DNA from: Bradyrhizobium sp. MOS002
GTDB taxonomy: Bacteria; Pseudomonadota; Alphaproteobacteria; Rhizobiales; Xanthobacteraceae
Length of the DNA: 64,000 nt
Assembly (NCBI RefSeq): GCF_003020115.1
Contig: NZ_PYFX01000003.1
Location: 248,001-312,000 of the forward strand
Direction of reading: 5' to 3'
The position numbers were made by a program, and so were the translations under genes. Every line of letters begins with the position of its first letter. Within the stretch, counting starts at the first letter, position 1. Of this stretch, positions 8,183 to 17,119 are shown in pieces. The notes under the pieces are model-generated. The model was not told the DNA's origin. It saw only the letters and a list, made by a program, of their open reading frames with translations, and did no database searches.

Positions 8183-8608
8183 ATGCTGGTCGGAGACATT
8201 CTGCGCAAGAAGACACCGCGCGTTGTCACGGTGCGAATGAACGAAACGGTGGGTATCGCCGCCAAGCTGATGCGCGCCAACAATATCAGCGCACTGGTGG
8301 TGAAGGACGTGGTCCGCTCCGAAGGTAACACCGCGGTCGGCATGTTCACCGAGCGCGACGTCGTGCGCGCGGTCGCCGAGCACGGCGCCAATGCCGTCAA
8401 CGTCAAGGTCTCGCAGCTCGTCTCGGTGCAGCAGCTCGTATCCTGCACCTCGAGCGACACGATCGAGCACGTCCGCCATCTGATGAACCGGAATCACATC
8501 CGGCACCTGCCCGTGATCGACGATTACAGCCTCGTCTCGGTCATCAGCATGCGCGACGTCGCTGCCCTCATCGACGAAGCGATCAACGGCACGCCGCAAG
8601 CAGCTTAA
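8183..8608 (+). CDS. Tandem CBS-domain protein
   Basis: The 141-residue protein consists of two CBS motifs: the first around residues 8-60 (VTVRMNETVGIAAKLMRANN, then GMFTERDVVRAV) and the second around 75-135 (CTSSDTIEHVRHLMNRNHIR, HLPVIDDYSLVSVISMRDV). Stand-alone CBS pairs bind adenosine nucleotides or similar ligands and regulate partner proteins. A strong AAGGAGG at 8171-8177 fixes the ATG at 8183. It shares its upstream motif with the two transporters, suggesting common control and possibly energy-dependent modulation of the same process; this is inference. The next gene begins 104 nt downstream without a clear terminator. Confidence 0.9.
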   Translation: MLVGDILRKKTPRVVTVRMNETVGIAAKLMRANNISALVVKDVVRSEGNTAVGMFTERDVVRAVAEHGANAVNVKVSQLVSVQQLVSCTSSDTIEHVRHLMNRNHIRHLPVIDDYSLVSVISMRDVAALIDEAINGTPQAA

Positions 8609-8712
8609 CGCGCCTCACTTCCCCTGCGACTACCGGCCCCGGCTCGGACCCTTCCGAGCCGGACCGGATCTTTCGTCCCGAAATCCGGCTTCTGCTGCTT
8701 CGCGAGGATTCC

Positions 8713-9732
8713 ATGAAGATCTGCATCTACGGCGCCGGCGCAATCGGCGGATATCTCGGAGTTCAGCTCGCGCGCGCGGGCGCCGACGTCAGCCTGGTCG
8801 CTCGCGGCGCGCACCTTGCCGCGATGCGCGAGCGCGGCCTGACGCTGCTCGCGGGCGAGGAGAAGCACACCGTGCATCCGCGCTGCACCGACGTTCCCGC
8901 CGAGTTCGGCGTGCAGGACTACATCATCATCACGCTGAAGGCGCACTCGATCACCGGCGTGATCGAGAAGATGCAGCCGTTGCTCGGACCCCACACCCGC
9001 ATCGTCACCGCCGTCAACGGCATCCCTTATTGGTACTTCCACAAGCACGGCGGCCAATACGAGAACTCGACGCTGGAGAGCATTGACCCCGGCGGACGGC
9101 AGTGGCGCGAAATCGGCGCCGAGCGCGCCATCGGCTGCATCGTCTATCCCGCCACCGAGATCGAGGCACCCGGCGTGATCCGTCACGTCTACGGCAACAA
9201 TTTTCCGCTCGGCGAGCCCTCCGGCGAGATCACCCCGGACGTGCAACGCCTCGCCGATCTCTTCGTCGCCGCCGGGCTGAAAGCCCCGGTCCTCGACCGC
9301 ATCCGCGACGAGATCTGGCTCAAGCTGTGGGGCAATGTCTGCTTCAACCCGATCAGCGCACTCACCCATGCAACGCTCGACGTGATCTGCACCGATCCTG
9401 CCACCCGCGCGCTGTCGCGCGCGATCATGATGGAGACGCAGGGCATCGCCGAGACGTTCGGCGTCAAATTCCGCGTCGACGTCGAGCGCCGCATCGAAGG
9501 CGCCCGCAAGGTCGGCGCGCACAAGACCTCGATGCTCCAGGATCTCGAGCGCGGCCGCCCGATGGAGATCGACCCGCTCGTCACCGTCGTGCAGGAGATG
9601 GGCCGCCTCACCGGCGTCGCCACCCCCGCGCTCGACTCCGTGCTGGCGATGGTGACTCAGCGCGCCCGCATCGCCGGTCTCTACGACGGCATCTCGACAT
9701 CGTCAGATCCGCGCGCGCTGGCGGTGGCATGA
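8713..9732 (+). CDS. 2-dehydropantoate 2-reductase (PanE/ApbA) family protein
   Basis: The 339-residue protein opens with the Rossmann nucleotide-binding motif YGAGAIGGYLGVQLARAGA. It carries ITLKAHS near residue 78 and the C-terminal-domain block HKTSMLQDLERGRPMEID, conserved across ketopantoate reductases. True PanE reduces 2-dehydropantoate with NADPH in pantothenate synthesis; the length (usual 290-310) and the linkage to an FAH-family hydrolase suggest a catabolic relative with another 2-oxo acid substrate. The stop overlaps the following start (ATGA at 9729-9732), indicating translational coupling. No member of the shared upstream-motif family was found before it, so it may be read from the CBS promoter or its own. 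Confidence 0.88.
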   Translation: MKICIYGAGAIGGYLGVQLARAGADVSLVARGAHLAAMRERGLTLLAGEEKHTVHPRCTDVPAEFGVQDYIIITLKAHSITGVIEKMQPLLGPHTRIVTAVNGIPYWYFHKHGGQYENSTLESIDPGGRQWREIGAERAIGCIVYPATEIEAPGVIRHVYGNNFPLGEPSGEITPDVQRLADLFVAAGLKAPVLDRIRDEIWLKLWGNVCFNPISALTHATLDVICTDPATRALSRAIMMETQGIAETFGVKFRVDVERRIEGARKVGAHKTSMLQDLERGRPMEIDPLVTVVQEMGRLTGVATPALDSVLAMVTQRARIAGLYDGISTSSDPRALAVA

Positions 9733-10517
9733 TGGCTGGCGAGATCAAACAATGGCTCCGCTTCCGCAAGAGCGGTGCGACCGGCTTCGGCACGCTGAAT
9801 TCGTCAGGCATCAGGGTGCATGAGGGCGAGATGTTTGGCCACCATGCAGCCACCGGCAAGATGCTGGCGCTGTCGGAGGTCGAGCTGCTGGCGCCCTGCG
9901 CGCCCAGCAAGATCGTCGCGCTCTGGAACAATTTTCACGCGCTCGCAGCCAAGCTCAACCAGCCCGAGCCGCCGGAGCCGCTCTACCTCCTGAAGGCCAC
10001 CACCAGTATCACGACGCCTGGCGCGGTGATCCGCCGCCCCTCTTATTACGACGGCAAGACCACCCATGAAGGCGAGCTCGGCATCGTCATCGGCAAGACC
10101 TGCGCCCGGGTGTCGCCGGCGGAAGCGGACAGCGTCATCTTCGGCTACACCTGCGTCAACGACATCACCGCCAACGACATCCTGACCAGCGATCCCACCT
10201 TCCCGCAATGGGCGCGGGCCAAGGGCATCGACGATTACGGCCCGTTCGGTCCCGTCATCGCCACCGGTCTCGATCCGGCCAAGCTGGTGGTCCGCACCAT
10301 CCTCAACGGCGCGGAGCGGCAGAACTACCCGATATCGGACATGATCTTCACCGCGCAGGAGCTGGTCAGCAGGATCTCCCACGACATGACCCTGCTCCCC
10401 GGCGACCTCATTGCCGTCGGCACCTCGGTCGGCGTCGGCGTGATGAAAGAGCCGGTCAATACAGTGACCGTCGCGATCGACGGCATCGGCGAATTGACGA
10501 ACGAGTTTCGGCTGTAG
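9729..10517 (+). CDS. Fumarylacetoacetate hydrolase (FAH) family protein
   Basis: This 262-residue protein has the FAH C-terminal fold: HEGELGIVIGKTC with the metal-binding E-x-E-like positions, YTCVNDITANDI, KGIDDYGPFGPVIAT and the terminal LPGDLIAVGTSVGVGVM block. Relatives include 2-hydroxyhepta-2,4-diene-1,7-dioate isomerase, 5-oxopent-3-ene-tricarboxylate decarboxylase and acylpyruvases, which cleave or isomerise C-C bonds in 2-oxo acids with Mg2+. Two adjacent ATGs exist (9729 and 9732); both are compatible with the 4-nt overlap with the upstream reductase. The coupled pair looks like a small catabolic operon acting on a 2-oxo or 2-hydroxy acid. The exact substrate cannot be told. Confidence 0.88.
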   Translation: MMAGEIKQWLRFRKSGATGFGTLNSSGIRVHEGEMFGHHAATGKMLALSEVELLAPCAPSKIVALWNNFHALAAKLNQPEPPEPLYLLKATTSITTPGAVIRRPSYYDGKTTHEGELGIVIGKTCARVSPAEADSVIFGYTCVNDITANDILTSDPTFPQWARAKGIDDYGPFGPVIATGLDPAKLVVRTILNGAERQNYPISDMIFTAQELVSRISHDMTLLPGDLIAVGTSVGVGVMKEPVNTVTVAIDGIGELTNEFRL

Positions 10518-10537
10518 CCGCAACCGCGGTGCCCCGG

Positions 10538-10607
10538 CCCGGATCGTAGCGATATCCGGGACACCATACCCGCAGGGCACGCGCATATCGCTACGCTCAC
10601 GCGGGTA
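10538..10607. repeat. Palindromic intergenic repeat
   Basis: CGTAGCGATAT (10545-10555) and ATATCGCTACG (10585-10595) are perfect 11-bp inverted arms, flanked by CCCGGAT/ATCCGGG (10538-10560) and TACCCGC/GCGGGTA (10567-10607). The arrangement resembles the 'GTAGCGATATCCGGG' palindromes common between genes in Bradyrhizobium (recollection). It could act as a transcription terminator for the FAH operon. The rest of 10518-10805 shows no gene. Confidence 0.6.
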
Positions 10608-10805
10608 CGAATTCCCAGCCTCCGTCCGACATCTGTGCTCCGCCTAAATCGGGAAGACCTGGCCAGGAAGACCCGGCAAATTGAATGCCTTGCAGAGATC
10701 TGACAGCCGAAATGTGACCAAAACCACAGATGGGTTTGCGGCATGGTCGTAGGGTCCTTTCACTGTTCGGCGCCTACTGCGTTGGACTTCAGATGGGGAA
10801 GTACG

Positions 10806-11054
10806 ATGACGCTCAAGGGGATCATGACGGGCATTCTGGCCGGCGTTTCACTGGCTGGCACCATCCTGGCCACGACCGGTTCGGCCGAAGCCCGCTTTTT
10901 GGCCGGCCACGGGAGCCAGTCCTACTATAGCCGGGTTGCGACTCCTCACCCGTCTTCGAGCACGACATTCAACTGTCCCCGTTGCAGTGACGGCCAGCAA
11001 CGGCCCGCCACTGGCCCCTCCAATCCCCACTACGGCTGGGGCAAAGCTTGGTGA
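10806..11054 (+). CDS. Small exported protein of unknown function
   Basis: This 82-residue protein has a likely signal peptide (MTLKGIMTGILAGVSLAGTI, cleavage near GSAEA at about residue 29). The mature part is short, rich in Ser, Pro and Gly, and contains a CPRC pair (NCPRCSDGQ), suggestive of a redox or metal site, before a C-terminal HYGWGKAW. The frame is open upstream to 10743, but the ATG at 10806 gives a proper signal peptide and is preceded by GGGGAAG. It has no recognisable family and stands alone before the coiled-coil gene. Confidence 0.65.
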   Translation: MTLKGIMTGILAGVSLAGTILATTGSAEARFLAGHGSQSYYSRVATPHPSSSTTFNCPRCSDGQQRPATGPSNPHYGWGKAW

Positions 11055-11229
11055 CAAGGCACGAATAGGCCGGCCACGTGCGGTGCTTCCTCATCGTCGT
11101 GGCCGGTTCGTCCCGGCCGGCCGCGGATTGCGCGCCTGAAAAATGGGTGCGCCCGCGCCCGCCCCTTGATCTCGGTTCCGCTCTCCAATAGCAATTATGG
11201 CGATAATGTGCCGGCGTGAGGAAGTCACG

Positions 11230-12636
11230 ATGTGGCTGTTTTTCCTGGTTGCGTGGTTTGTTCTGCTCGCCGCCATCGCGATCTTCGCCCAGCAGGCGCT
11301 CGGTTACGAGGTCGGCCACCTGCCCGCCTGGTTCGGAGGCCTGCCTGTCCCGCAACGTATTGCGACCGGCGCGATCCTGGCACTGGCGCTGGCACTGATC
11401 GGCGCCTCCGCCTGGCGGCTCTCGCGCCAGGACCGTCGCCTCGACAATTTGCGCGACCGCCTCAAGAAGACCCGCGAGGACGTCGTCGTCGCCCATGCCC
11501 TGCAGAACCACCTCGACGCCACCGTCCAGCACCTGATCGAGAGCGATCCCCGGGAGGCCGTCTCCGCCCTCCATGACAAGCTGGGCGAGACCGAGCAGCG
11601 TGCGCTGCTCCAGCGGGGCCGCAACGAATCCACCGACATGCACGACCAGCTCGCCGAGATCCGCCGCCGCCAGCAGGAACTGCGCGACATGGTCGGCAAG
11701 GTCGCCGAGCAGCGCCGCGCGGTCGAGCCCGTTTTCACCGAGATCCGCGACCGCCAGAACCAGCTCGAACGCTCGCTGCACGACCTCGAGACCGACGACC
11801 GCAAGAACAACCTCGCCGACCGGCTCAAGGACATCGCGCGCGACGTGTCGACGCTGCTGTCCCGGGTGGGCAAGGTCCAGGACACCTTCGCGACCCTGAA
11901 CCAGTACAAGGAAGATCTGGCGAAGTCCCACGCCGAACTGGTGCCGCTGCGCGCGTCGGACGCCGGCCTCAATGCCCTGATCGGCGAGCTGGGTCTCAGC
12001 CATGAGCGCCTCGCCAAAAGCGTCGACGAGCTCGAAACCGGCGGCGAAGCGCCGCTTGGCACCCGCGTCGAGACGCTGTCGAAGAACAAGATCGAGATCG
12101 AGCAGCGCCTGGCCCGCGTCGACGACAGCTTCCACATCCTGAAAGGCATCGGGCTCGACTTCGAAGAGCTCCGCCTGCGCCAGGCCCAGCTCGAGCGCTC
12201 GCTCGCCGGTGTCGAGACCGACGCCGACGGGAAGACGCTTGCCGACCGCCAGAATGCGCTGAACGAGTTTGTCCTCCAGTCGCGCCAGCGCCTCGGCGCG
12301 TTGCAGGAGACGCTGGCGACGCTGAACGCCTTCAAGACGGAGCTGTCGAAGTCGCAGGCCGACCTCGTCCCGCTGAAGGCCCCGGTGTTCGGCATCGAGG
12401 CCCTGATCACGGACGTCGGCACAACCCGCGACCTCCTCGCCAAAACCGTCGGCGAGATCGAGGCGAGCGGCGACGTCACCCTCGCCTCGCGCGTCGACGC
12501 GCTGACCAGAAGCAAGCGCGAGGTCGAAGACCGCCTCGCCCGCGTCTTCGACAATTTCAACGCGCTCGACGGCTTGCGAAAAGACATCGGCGGCATCTTC
12601 TCGACGATCCGGAACAGCCTGAACCGGATCGGGTGA
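11230..12636 (+). CDS. Membrane-anchored coiled-coil protein with internal duplication
   Basis: The 468-residue protein starts with an N-terminal transmembrane helix (MWLFFLVAWFVLLAAIAIFA) and a second hydrophobic segment around residues 46-60. The remainder is charged, helical and heptad-like. Two long segments are homologous to each other: residues about 176-309 and 318-451, beginning QNQLERSL and QAQLERSL and offset by 142 residues; both continue through 'TLN-x-(Y/F)K', 'LVPL(R/K)A' and 'RLARV'. A shorter third relic may begin near RRRQQELRD. No domain of known function is evident; a structural, spacer or envelope-scaffold role is possible. GAGGAAG precedes the ATG at 11230. Confidence 0.75.
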   Translation: MWLFFLVAWFVLLAAIAIFAQQALGYEVGHLPAWFGGLPVPQRIATGAILALALALIGASAWRLSRQDRRLDNLRDRLKKTREDVVVAHALQNHLDATVQHLIESDPREAVSALHDKLGETEQRALLQRGRNESTDMHDQLAEIRRRQQELRDMVGKVAEQRRAVEPVFTEIRDRQNQLERSLHDLETDDRKNNLADRLKDIARDVSTLLSRVGKVQDTFATLNQYKEDLAKSHAELVPLRASDAGLNALIGELGLSHERLAKSVDELETGGEAPLGTRVETLSKNKIEIEQRLARVDDSFHILKGIGLDFEELRLRQAQLERSLAGVETDADGKTLADRQNALNEFVLQSRQRLGALQETLATLNAFKTELSKSQADLVPLKAPVFGIEALITDVGTTRDLLAKTVGEIEASGDVTLASRVDALTRSKREVEDRLARVFDNFNALDGLRKDIGGIFSTIRNSLNRIG

Positions 12637-12641
12637 GCTCC

Positions 12642-12726
12642 GTAGGATGGGTAGAGCGCAGCGAAACCCATCATCTCACCTCGGCTAAGCATTCGACGGG
12701 TTTCGCTTCCGCTCTACCCATCCTAC
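12642..12726. repeat. Imperfect palindromic repeat, long hairpin
   Basis: GTAGGATGGGTAGAGC (from 12642) pairs with GCTCTACCCATCCTAC (ending 12726), continued by GCGAAACCCATC against GGGTTTCGCTTCC. The 85-nt unit directly follows the coiled-coil gene and could form a large stem-loop. It looks like one of the intergenic palindrome families widespread in Bradyrhizobium. Confidence 0.75.
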
Positions 12727-12891
12727 AAGCCGCGGGCTCCGAAACACTCAGACGCATCACATCTCCGCGTGCCCGACAGATGCCGCCAACATGTCTCGCG
12801 GATGCCGCACTGTGGACGCATTCGGCCGCCCTTCTGTGGGGCGTGTCTGGGGGCACGGCGGTGCCGTGTTTGGACCAAACCTTCTAGGGGT

Positions 12892-13092
12892 ATGACTGTG
12901 AAGAAGATTGTATTTGTCGTGGGTGCTACGTTTGCTCTGGTGACGGTCGCGAACGCTGCGGATCTGCCGCGTCGCCAGCCCGTTCCCGTCTATTCGGAGC
13001 AGGCGCCGATCGGCAAGATGCCGATTGGCAAGAGCCCGGTTGGAAAAGCCCCGATCGGCAAGGCGCCTGGCCCCGTCGCGGCGCGCTACTGA
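12892..13092 (+). CDS. Small exported protein with PIGK repeats
   Basis: This 66-residue protein has a signal peptide (MTVKKIVFVVGATFALVTVA, cleavage after NAA near residue 23). The mature portion holds a pentapeptide repeat: PIGKM, PIGKS, PVGKA, PIGKA in succession, followed by PGPVAARY. The repeat is basic and proline-rich and would be extended rather than globular. No family is recognised; its amino-terminal mature motif ADLPRR resembles the start of small rhizobial outer-membrane proteins, which is weak evidence. GTG at 12898 is an alternative start. An upstream in-frame ATG at 12769 would add a Cys-rich tail without a signal peptide and is not favoured. Confidence 0.6.
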   Translation: MTVKKIVFVVGATFALVTVANAADLPRRQPVPVYSEQAPIGKMPIGKSPVGKAPIGKAPGPVAARY

Positions 13093-13157
13093 CGCGCTAG
13101 CGAAATACGCGCAGAAGAAGCACTCTGCGTGAGTGGCCGAGAGTCGAGGGGCACAGC

Positions 13158-13805
13158 GTGACCAACAAACCTGATCGATCGGGACCCTGCATCCTTGCGG
13201 GATTTGCGCTCGCGGCCATGCTCGCGTGTACGACACCTTCGGCCTCGGCCCACGAAGCGAACAAGCGCGTTGCTGACGCGAACGCGCTTGGGACGACCGA
13301 CGCCGTATCACGGCCGGCGCCATCGTCGCGTCGCGCAGTCGCGCGCGCGGAGAAAGGTCCGTACTACGTCGATTTCCGCGCCCGCACGGCAGCGAGCTGG
13401 GGCCATGCCTTCGTCTGGTACGGCAAGACCAGCGAGCGCGCCGTCGAGGTCGCAGGCCTCACGCCGTCGGGCGACACCTGGGCCTATGTGCTCGGTCATC
13501 TCACCTGGGTGCCGGCAGAGACCGGCGCGAGTTACGGCGATCTCGACCCGGACTATCTGACCGCGAACTACCGCGTCTATCTCAACGAAGCCGACGCCAA
13601 GCGCGTGTTTGCCTATATCAAGAAATTGCAGGCGAACTCGCCGGTCTGGAACGCCGAGACCACCAATTGCACCGGCTTCATCGGCGACATCGCCGAGTAC
13701 ATGGGATTGAAGGTCCCCAACCGCTGGCAGCGCCCGGAAAACTTCGTCAACAGCCTCAAGGAAATGAACGGCGGCCGCCAGATGGTGCGGCTGTCGACGG
13801 AATAG
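13158..13805 (+). CDS. Exported protein, possible permuted papain-like (NlpC/P60-type) enzyme
   Basis: The 215-residue protein uses a GTG start preceded by GAGGGG. A signal peptide (hydrophobic residues about 10-24, possible cleavage after ASA at 32) is followed by a variable Ala-rich linker to about residue 66. The globular part contains WGHAFVWYGK with His83 and later TTNCTGFIGDIAEYMGL with Cys171. A His before a Cys, each in these local contexts, is the order seen in circularly permuted NlpC/P60 proteins (LRAT, YaeF-type), which hydrolyse amide or thioester bonds. That assignment is my inference from two motifs only; a generic exported protein of unknown function is the conservative call. 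Confidence 0.75.
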   Translation: MTNKPDRSGPCILAGFALAAMLACTTPSASAHEANKRVADANALGTTDAVSRPAPSSRRAVARAEKGPYYVDFRARTAASWGHAFVWYGKTSERAVEVAGLTPSGDTWAYVLGHLTWVPAETGASYGDLDPDYLTANYRVYLNEADAKRVFAYIKKLQANSPVWNAETTNCTGFIGDIAEYMGLKVPNRWQRPENFVNSLKEMNGGRQMVRLSTE

Positions 13806-13833
13806 AGCCCGCCGGTACGCACCACGCGACGCC

Positions 13834-13911
13834 GTCATTGCGAGCGCAGCGAAGCAATCCAGAGTCCCTCCACGGGTAAAGTCTGGATTGCTTCGCTGCG
13901 CTCGCAATGAC
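13834..13911. repeat. Perfect 30-bp inverted repeat
   Basis: The left arm 13834-13863 starts GTCATTGCGAGCGCAGCGAA and the right arm 13882-13911 is its exact reverse complement; the loop is 18 nt. This sequence type is a widespread intergenic palindrome in Bradyrhizobium and other bacteria (recollection). It lies 29 nt after the preceding gene and may terminate transcription. Confidence 0.85.
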
Positions 13912-14648
13912 GATGCCGAAGCAATTGGGGCGCGATGGATCGGCGGAGTGCCCGTCGGGCAAAACACCCGCACAAATTTCCCTCACCGCCTGTCAATCCC
14001 CGCCCGCGAAAATATTCCACTTTACCGAAATTCGGATTTGTCGTACGTACGACACACCCTGACCCGGGACAAGGGGCGGATCGCGATCGTCACGAACCGC
14101 GGGTTGGGCAGCGATGGACGCGACGGCGTCGAGCGCGGCGAGCTTTGCAGGGCGGGAAACCGTGAGCACAGGCTTTCGCGCCTACGACACGGCGCCGACA
14201 GCGTCTTCGCATGGCTTTGGGTGCGAGCACACGCCAGCTCCCGAAGGCCCAGCGAGGACGTGCGCGGACGGTCAAGTCGTGTGGTCCTGACGCCCGGGGT
14301 CTGTGCGTCAAGTCCTGTGGTGATGCGTGCTGCCCGACCGGGCGCGCGCATCAGCCATCTGCGGGGCGACGGGGGCAATAGTGCATCGCTCCCCGGGGAG
14401 AGCGCGAAGTAAGCCGTAAACCATCGCGCAGGGAAGGCCGGGCGATTGGCTGACCTGTGGTCCACCCCGTGTGCATTCTTTTGGCGCACGGACTTGCGGG
14501 TGCCAGCCGGCGCCCGGCCTTCCCTGCGCCCTTGTTACCGCGAGGGTGATGCGATCAGGCAAAGCTCGGGCGAAATGCGCCGCGAGGATGCGAAGGTGTG
14601 TCTGCTGTTTGCAAGTCGGAACGAGATTGATCAGAAGAGTGTGCGTCC
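13912..14648. repeat. Gene-free repeat-like element with 19-bp inverted repeat
   Basis: No credible gene occupies this interval. Its clearest structure is GCGCAGGGAAGGCCGGGCG (14426-14444) perfectly inverted at 14511-14529, enclosing a 66-nt loop that itself contains GTGTGC/GCGCAC. The section from about 14090 to 14600, including CAATAGTGCATCGCTCCCC and AAGCCGTAAACCATCGCGCA, closely resembles by memory an element present in many copies in Bradyrhizobium genomes and often mis-annotated as short hypothetical proteins. Whether it is transcribed or mobile is unknown. Confidence 0.6.
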
Positions 14649-14782
14649 GTGCCCCGGACGCAGCGCAGCGTCCCTTCGACGGTGCGCTGCAGAGCCGGGG
14701 CCCCTCTTTCTGAGCGCTCGCTGGGCATGGGTCCCGGCTCTGCGCGGCAACGCGAAGAGGCGTTGCAGCGCGTCCGGGACAC
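14649..14782. repeat. Long imperfect inverted repeat
   Basis: GTGCCCCGGACGCAGCGC near 14649 pairs with GCGCGTCCGGGACAC ending at 14782, and the inner TGCAGAGCCGGGGCCC pairs with GGGTCCCGGCTCTGCGC. Together these make a nested stem of roughly 45-55 nt per arm. It adjoins the preceding repeat element. The remaining 14783-14941 shows no gene and probably holds the next gene's promoter. Confidence 0.7.
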
Positions 14783-14866
14783 GAGCCCGCCTCAAATTAT
14801 CCGCCCTGCGGAATCCCCTCACTCCCCGCATAATCGCCCCGCCTCCACCGCACGCCGGCGCAATAG

Positions 14867-15937
<1,071 letters not shown>

Positions 15938-15962
15938 TCACTGCAAGAAGCGAGAGTAATTC

Positions 15963-16931
15963 ATGAAGGCTTATGTCTACGGCCCTGGTGGCGCTACAAT
16001 TTCCGACGTCGCTCAACCAAAGCCTGAAGGCACGCAGGTGCTGGTCCGGGTCCGCGCCTGTGGCCTCAATCGCGCCGACACCGGCATGCGCAAGGGCCAC
16101 GCCCATGGCGCGGCCGGCGGCGCCGGCACCGTGCTCGGCATGGAATGGGCCGGCGAGGTCGCCGAGCTCGGACCGGATGCCAAGGGCGTCAGGGTCGGCG
16201 ACCGCATCATGGGCTCGGGCGGCGCGGCGTTTGCCGAATACACACTGGCCGATTACGGCCGGCTGTTCCGCGCGCCCTCGAACATGAACTTCGAGGAAGC
16301 CGCCACCCTGCCCGTCGCGCTCGCGACCATGCACAACGCCGTCGTCACCATCGGCGGCGTGCAGCCCGGGCAGGCCGTGCTGATCCAGGGCGCAAGCTCC
16401 GGCGTCGGCCTGATGGCCATGCAGATTGCGAAGCTCAAGGGCGCCAGACTCGTGATCGGCTCCTCGACCGATGCCACGCGTCGCGGCCGGCTGAAGGAGT
16501 ATGGCGCCGACCTCGCGGTCGATTCCTCCGACCCCGCATGGGTCGACGAAGTGCTGAAGGCGACGAACGGCGAAGGTGTCGATCTCATCGTCGACCAGGT
16601 CTCGGGCCAAGTCGCCAACCAGAACCTCGCGGCGACCAGGGTCAAGGGTCGTATCGTCAATGTCGGCCGGCTCGGCGGCACCCATGCCGATTTCAACTTC
16701 GACCTGCACGCGGCGCGCCGCATCGACTATGTCGGCGTCACCTTCCGCACCCGCACCATCGCGGAAGTCCGGGAGATCTTCGACGAGGTCAAGAAGGACA
16801 TCTGGGGCGCGGTCGAGTCGCGCAAGCTCCAGCTCCCCATCGACAAGGTGTTTGCCTTCGACGACATCGACAAGGCGTTCGAGCACATGGAGGCGAATAA
16901 GCATCTGGGGAAGATTGTGGTGAGGGTGTGA
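15963..16931 (+). CDS. Zinc-binding-dehydrogenase-family, quinone oxidoreductase-like (MDR) protein
   Basis: The 322-residue protein has the GroES-like N-terminal domain (GLNRADTGMRKG, GMEWAGEVAELG near residue 60) and the Rossmann domain with VLIQGASSGVGLMAMQIAKL around residues 139-158. The cysteines of zinc-dependent alcohol dehydrogenases are missing, which places it with NADPH:quinone reductase-like MDR enzymes. Its C-terminus, FDDIDKAFEHMEANKHLGKIVVRV, is typical. It likely reduces quinones or enones with NADPH. It sits 25 nt behind the nitronate monooxygenase; a possible joint role in detoxifying reactive electrophiles is inferred. A palindromic repeat follows the stop and may end the transcript. 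Confidence 0.9.
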   Translation: MKAYVYGPGGATISDVAQPKPEGTQVLVRVRACGLNRADTGMRKGHAHGAAGGAGTVLGMEWAGEVAELGPDAKGVRVGDRIMGSGGAAFAEYTLADYGRLFRAPSNMNFEEAATLPVALATMHNAVVTIGGVQPGQAVLIQGASSGVGLMAMQIAKLKGARLVIGSSTDATRRGRLKEYGADLAVDSSDPAWVDEVLKATNGEGVDLIVDQVSGQVANQNLAATRVKGRIVNVGRLGGTHADFNFDLHAARRIDYVGVTFRTRTIAEVREIFDEVKKDIWGAVESRKLQLPIDKVFAFDDIDKAFEHMEANKHLGKIVVRV

Positions 16932-16953
16932 GATAGTCGGAGCAAATCTTAAG

Positions 16954-17027
16954 CCGTCATTCCGGGGAAGCATCGAACCCGGAATCTCGAGATTCCGGGT
17001 TCGCCTTTCGGCGCCCCGGAATGACGG
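16954..17027. repeat. Nested palindromic repeat
   Basis: CCGTCATTCCGGGG (16954-16967) pairs with CCCCGGAATGACGG (17014-17027), and inside it GAACCCGGAATC is inverted as GATTCCGGGTTC around CTCGA. The 'CCGTCATTCCGGGG' type is a common alphaproteobacterial intergenic palindrome (recollection). It lies between two same-strand genes and may terminate the upstream one. Confidence 0.85.
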
Positions 17028-17119
17028 ACTGAGCGATGGTTCCGCTCCTGCAACTCACTAGCGTCTACGCCTGTGGATCGTCGCTTGATGTTCAGTCACA
17101 GGCTGCTAAATCCCCCGCC

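Noticed and set aside
13888..14412. 174-codon open frame on the plus strand beginning inside the 30-bp inverted repeat
   Set aside because: It starts in a palindromic repeat, runs through the multicopy-like element, is Arg/Ser-rich with no domain, and has no ribosome-binding site. It looks like a chance frame in repeat DNA.
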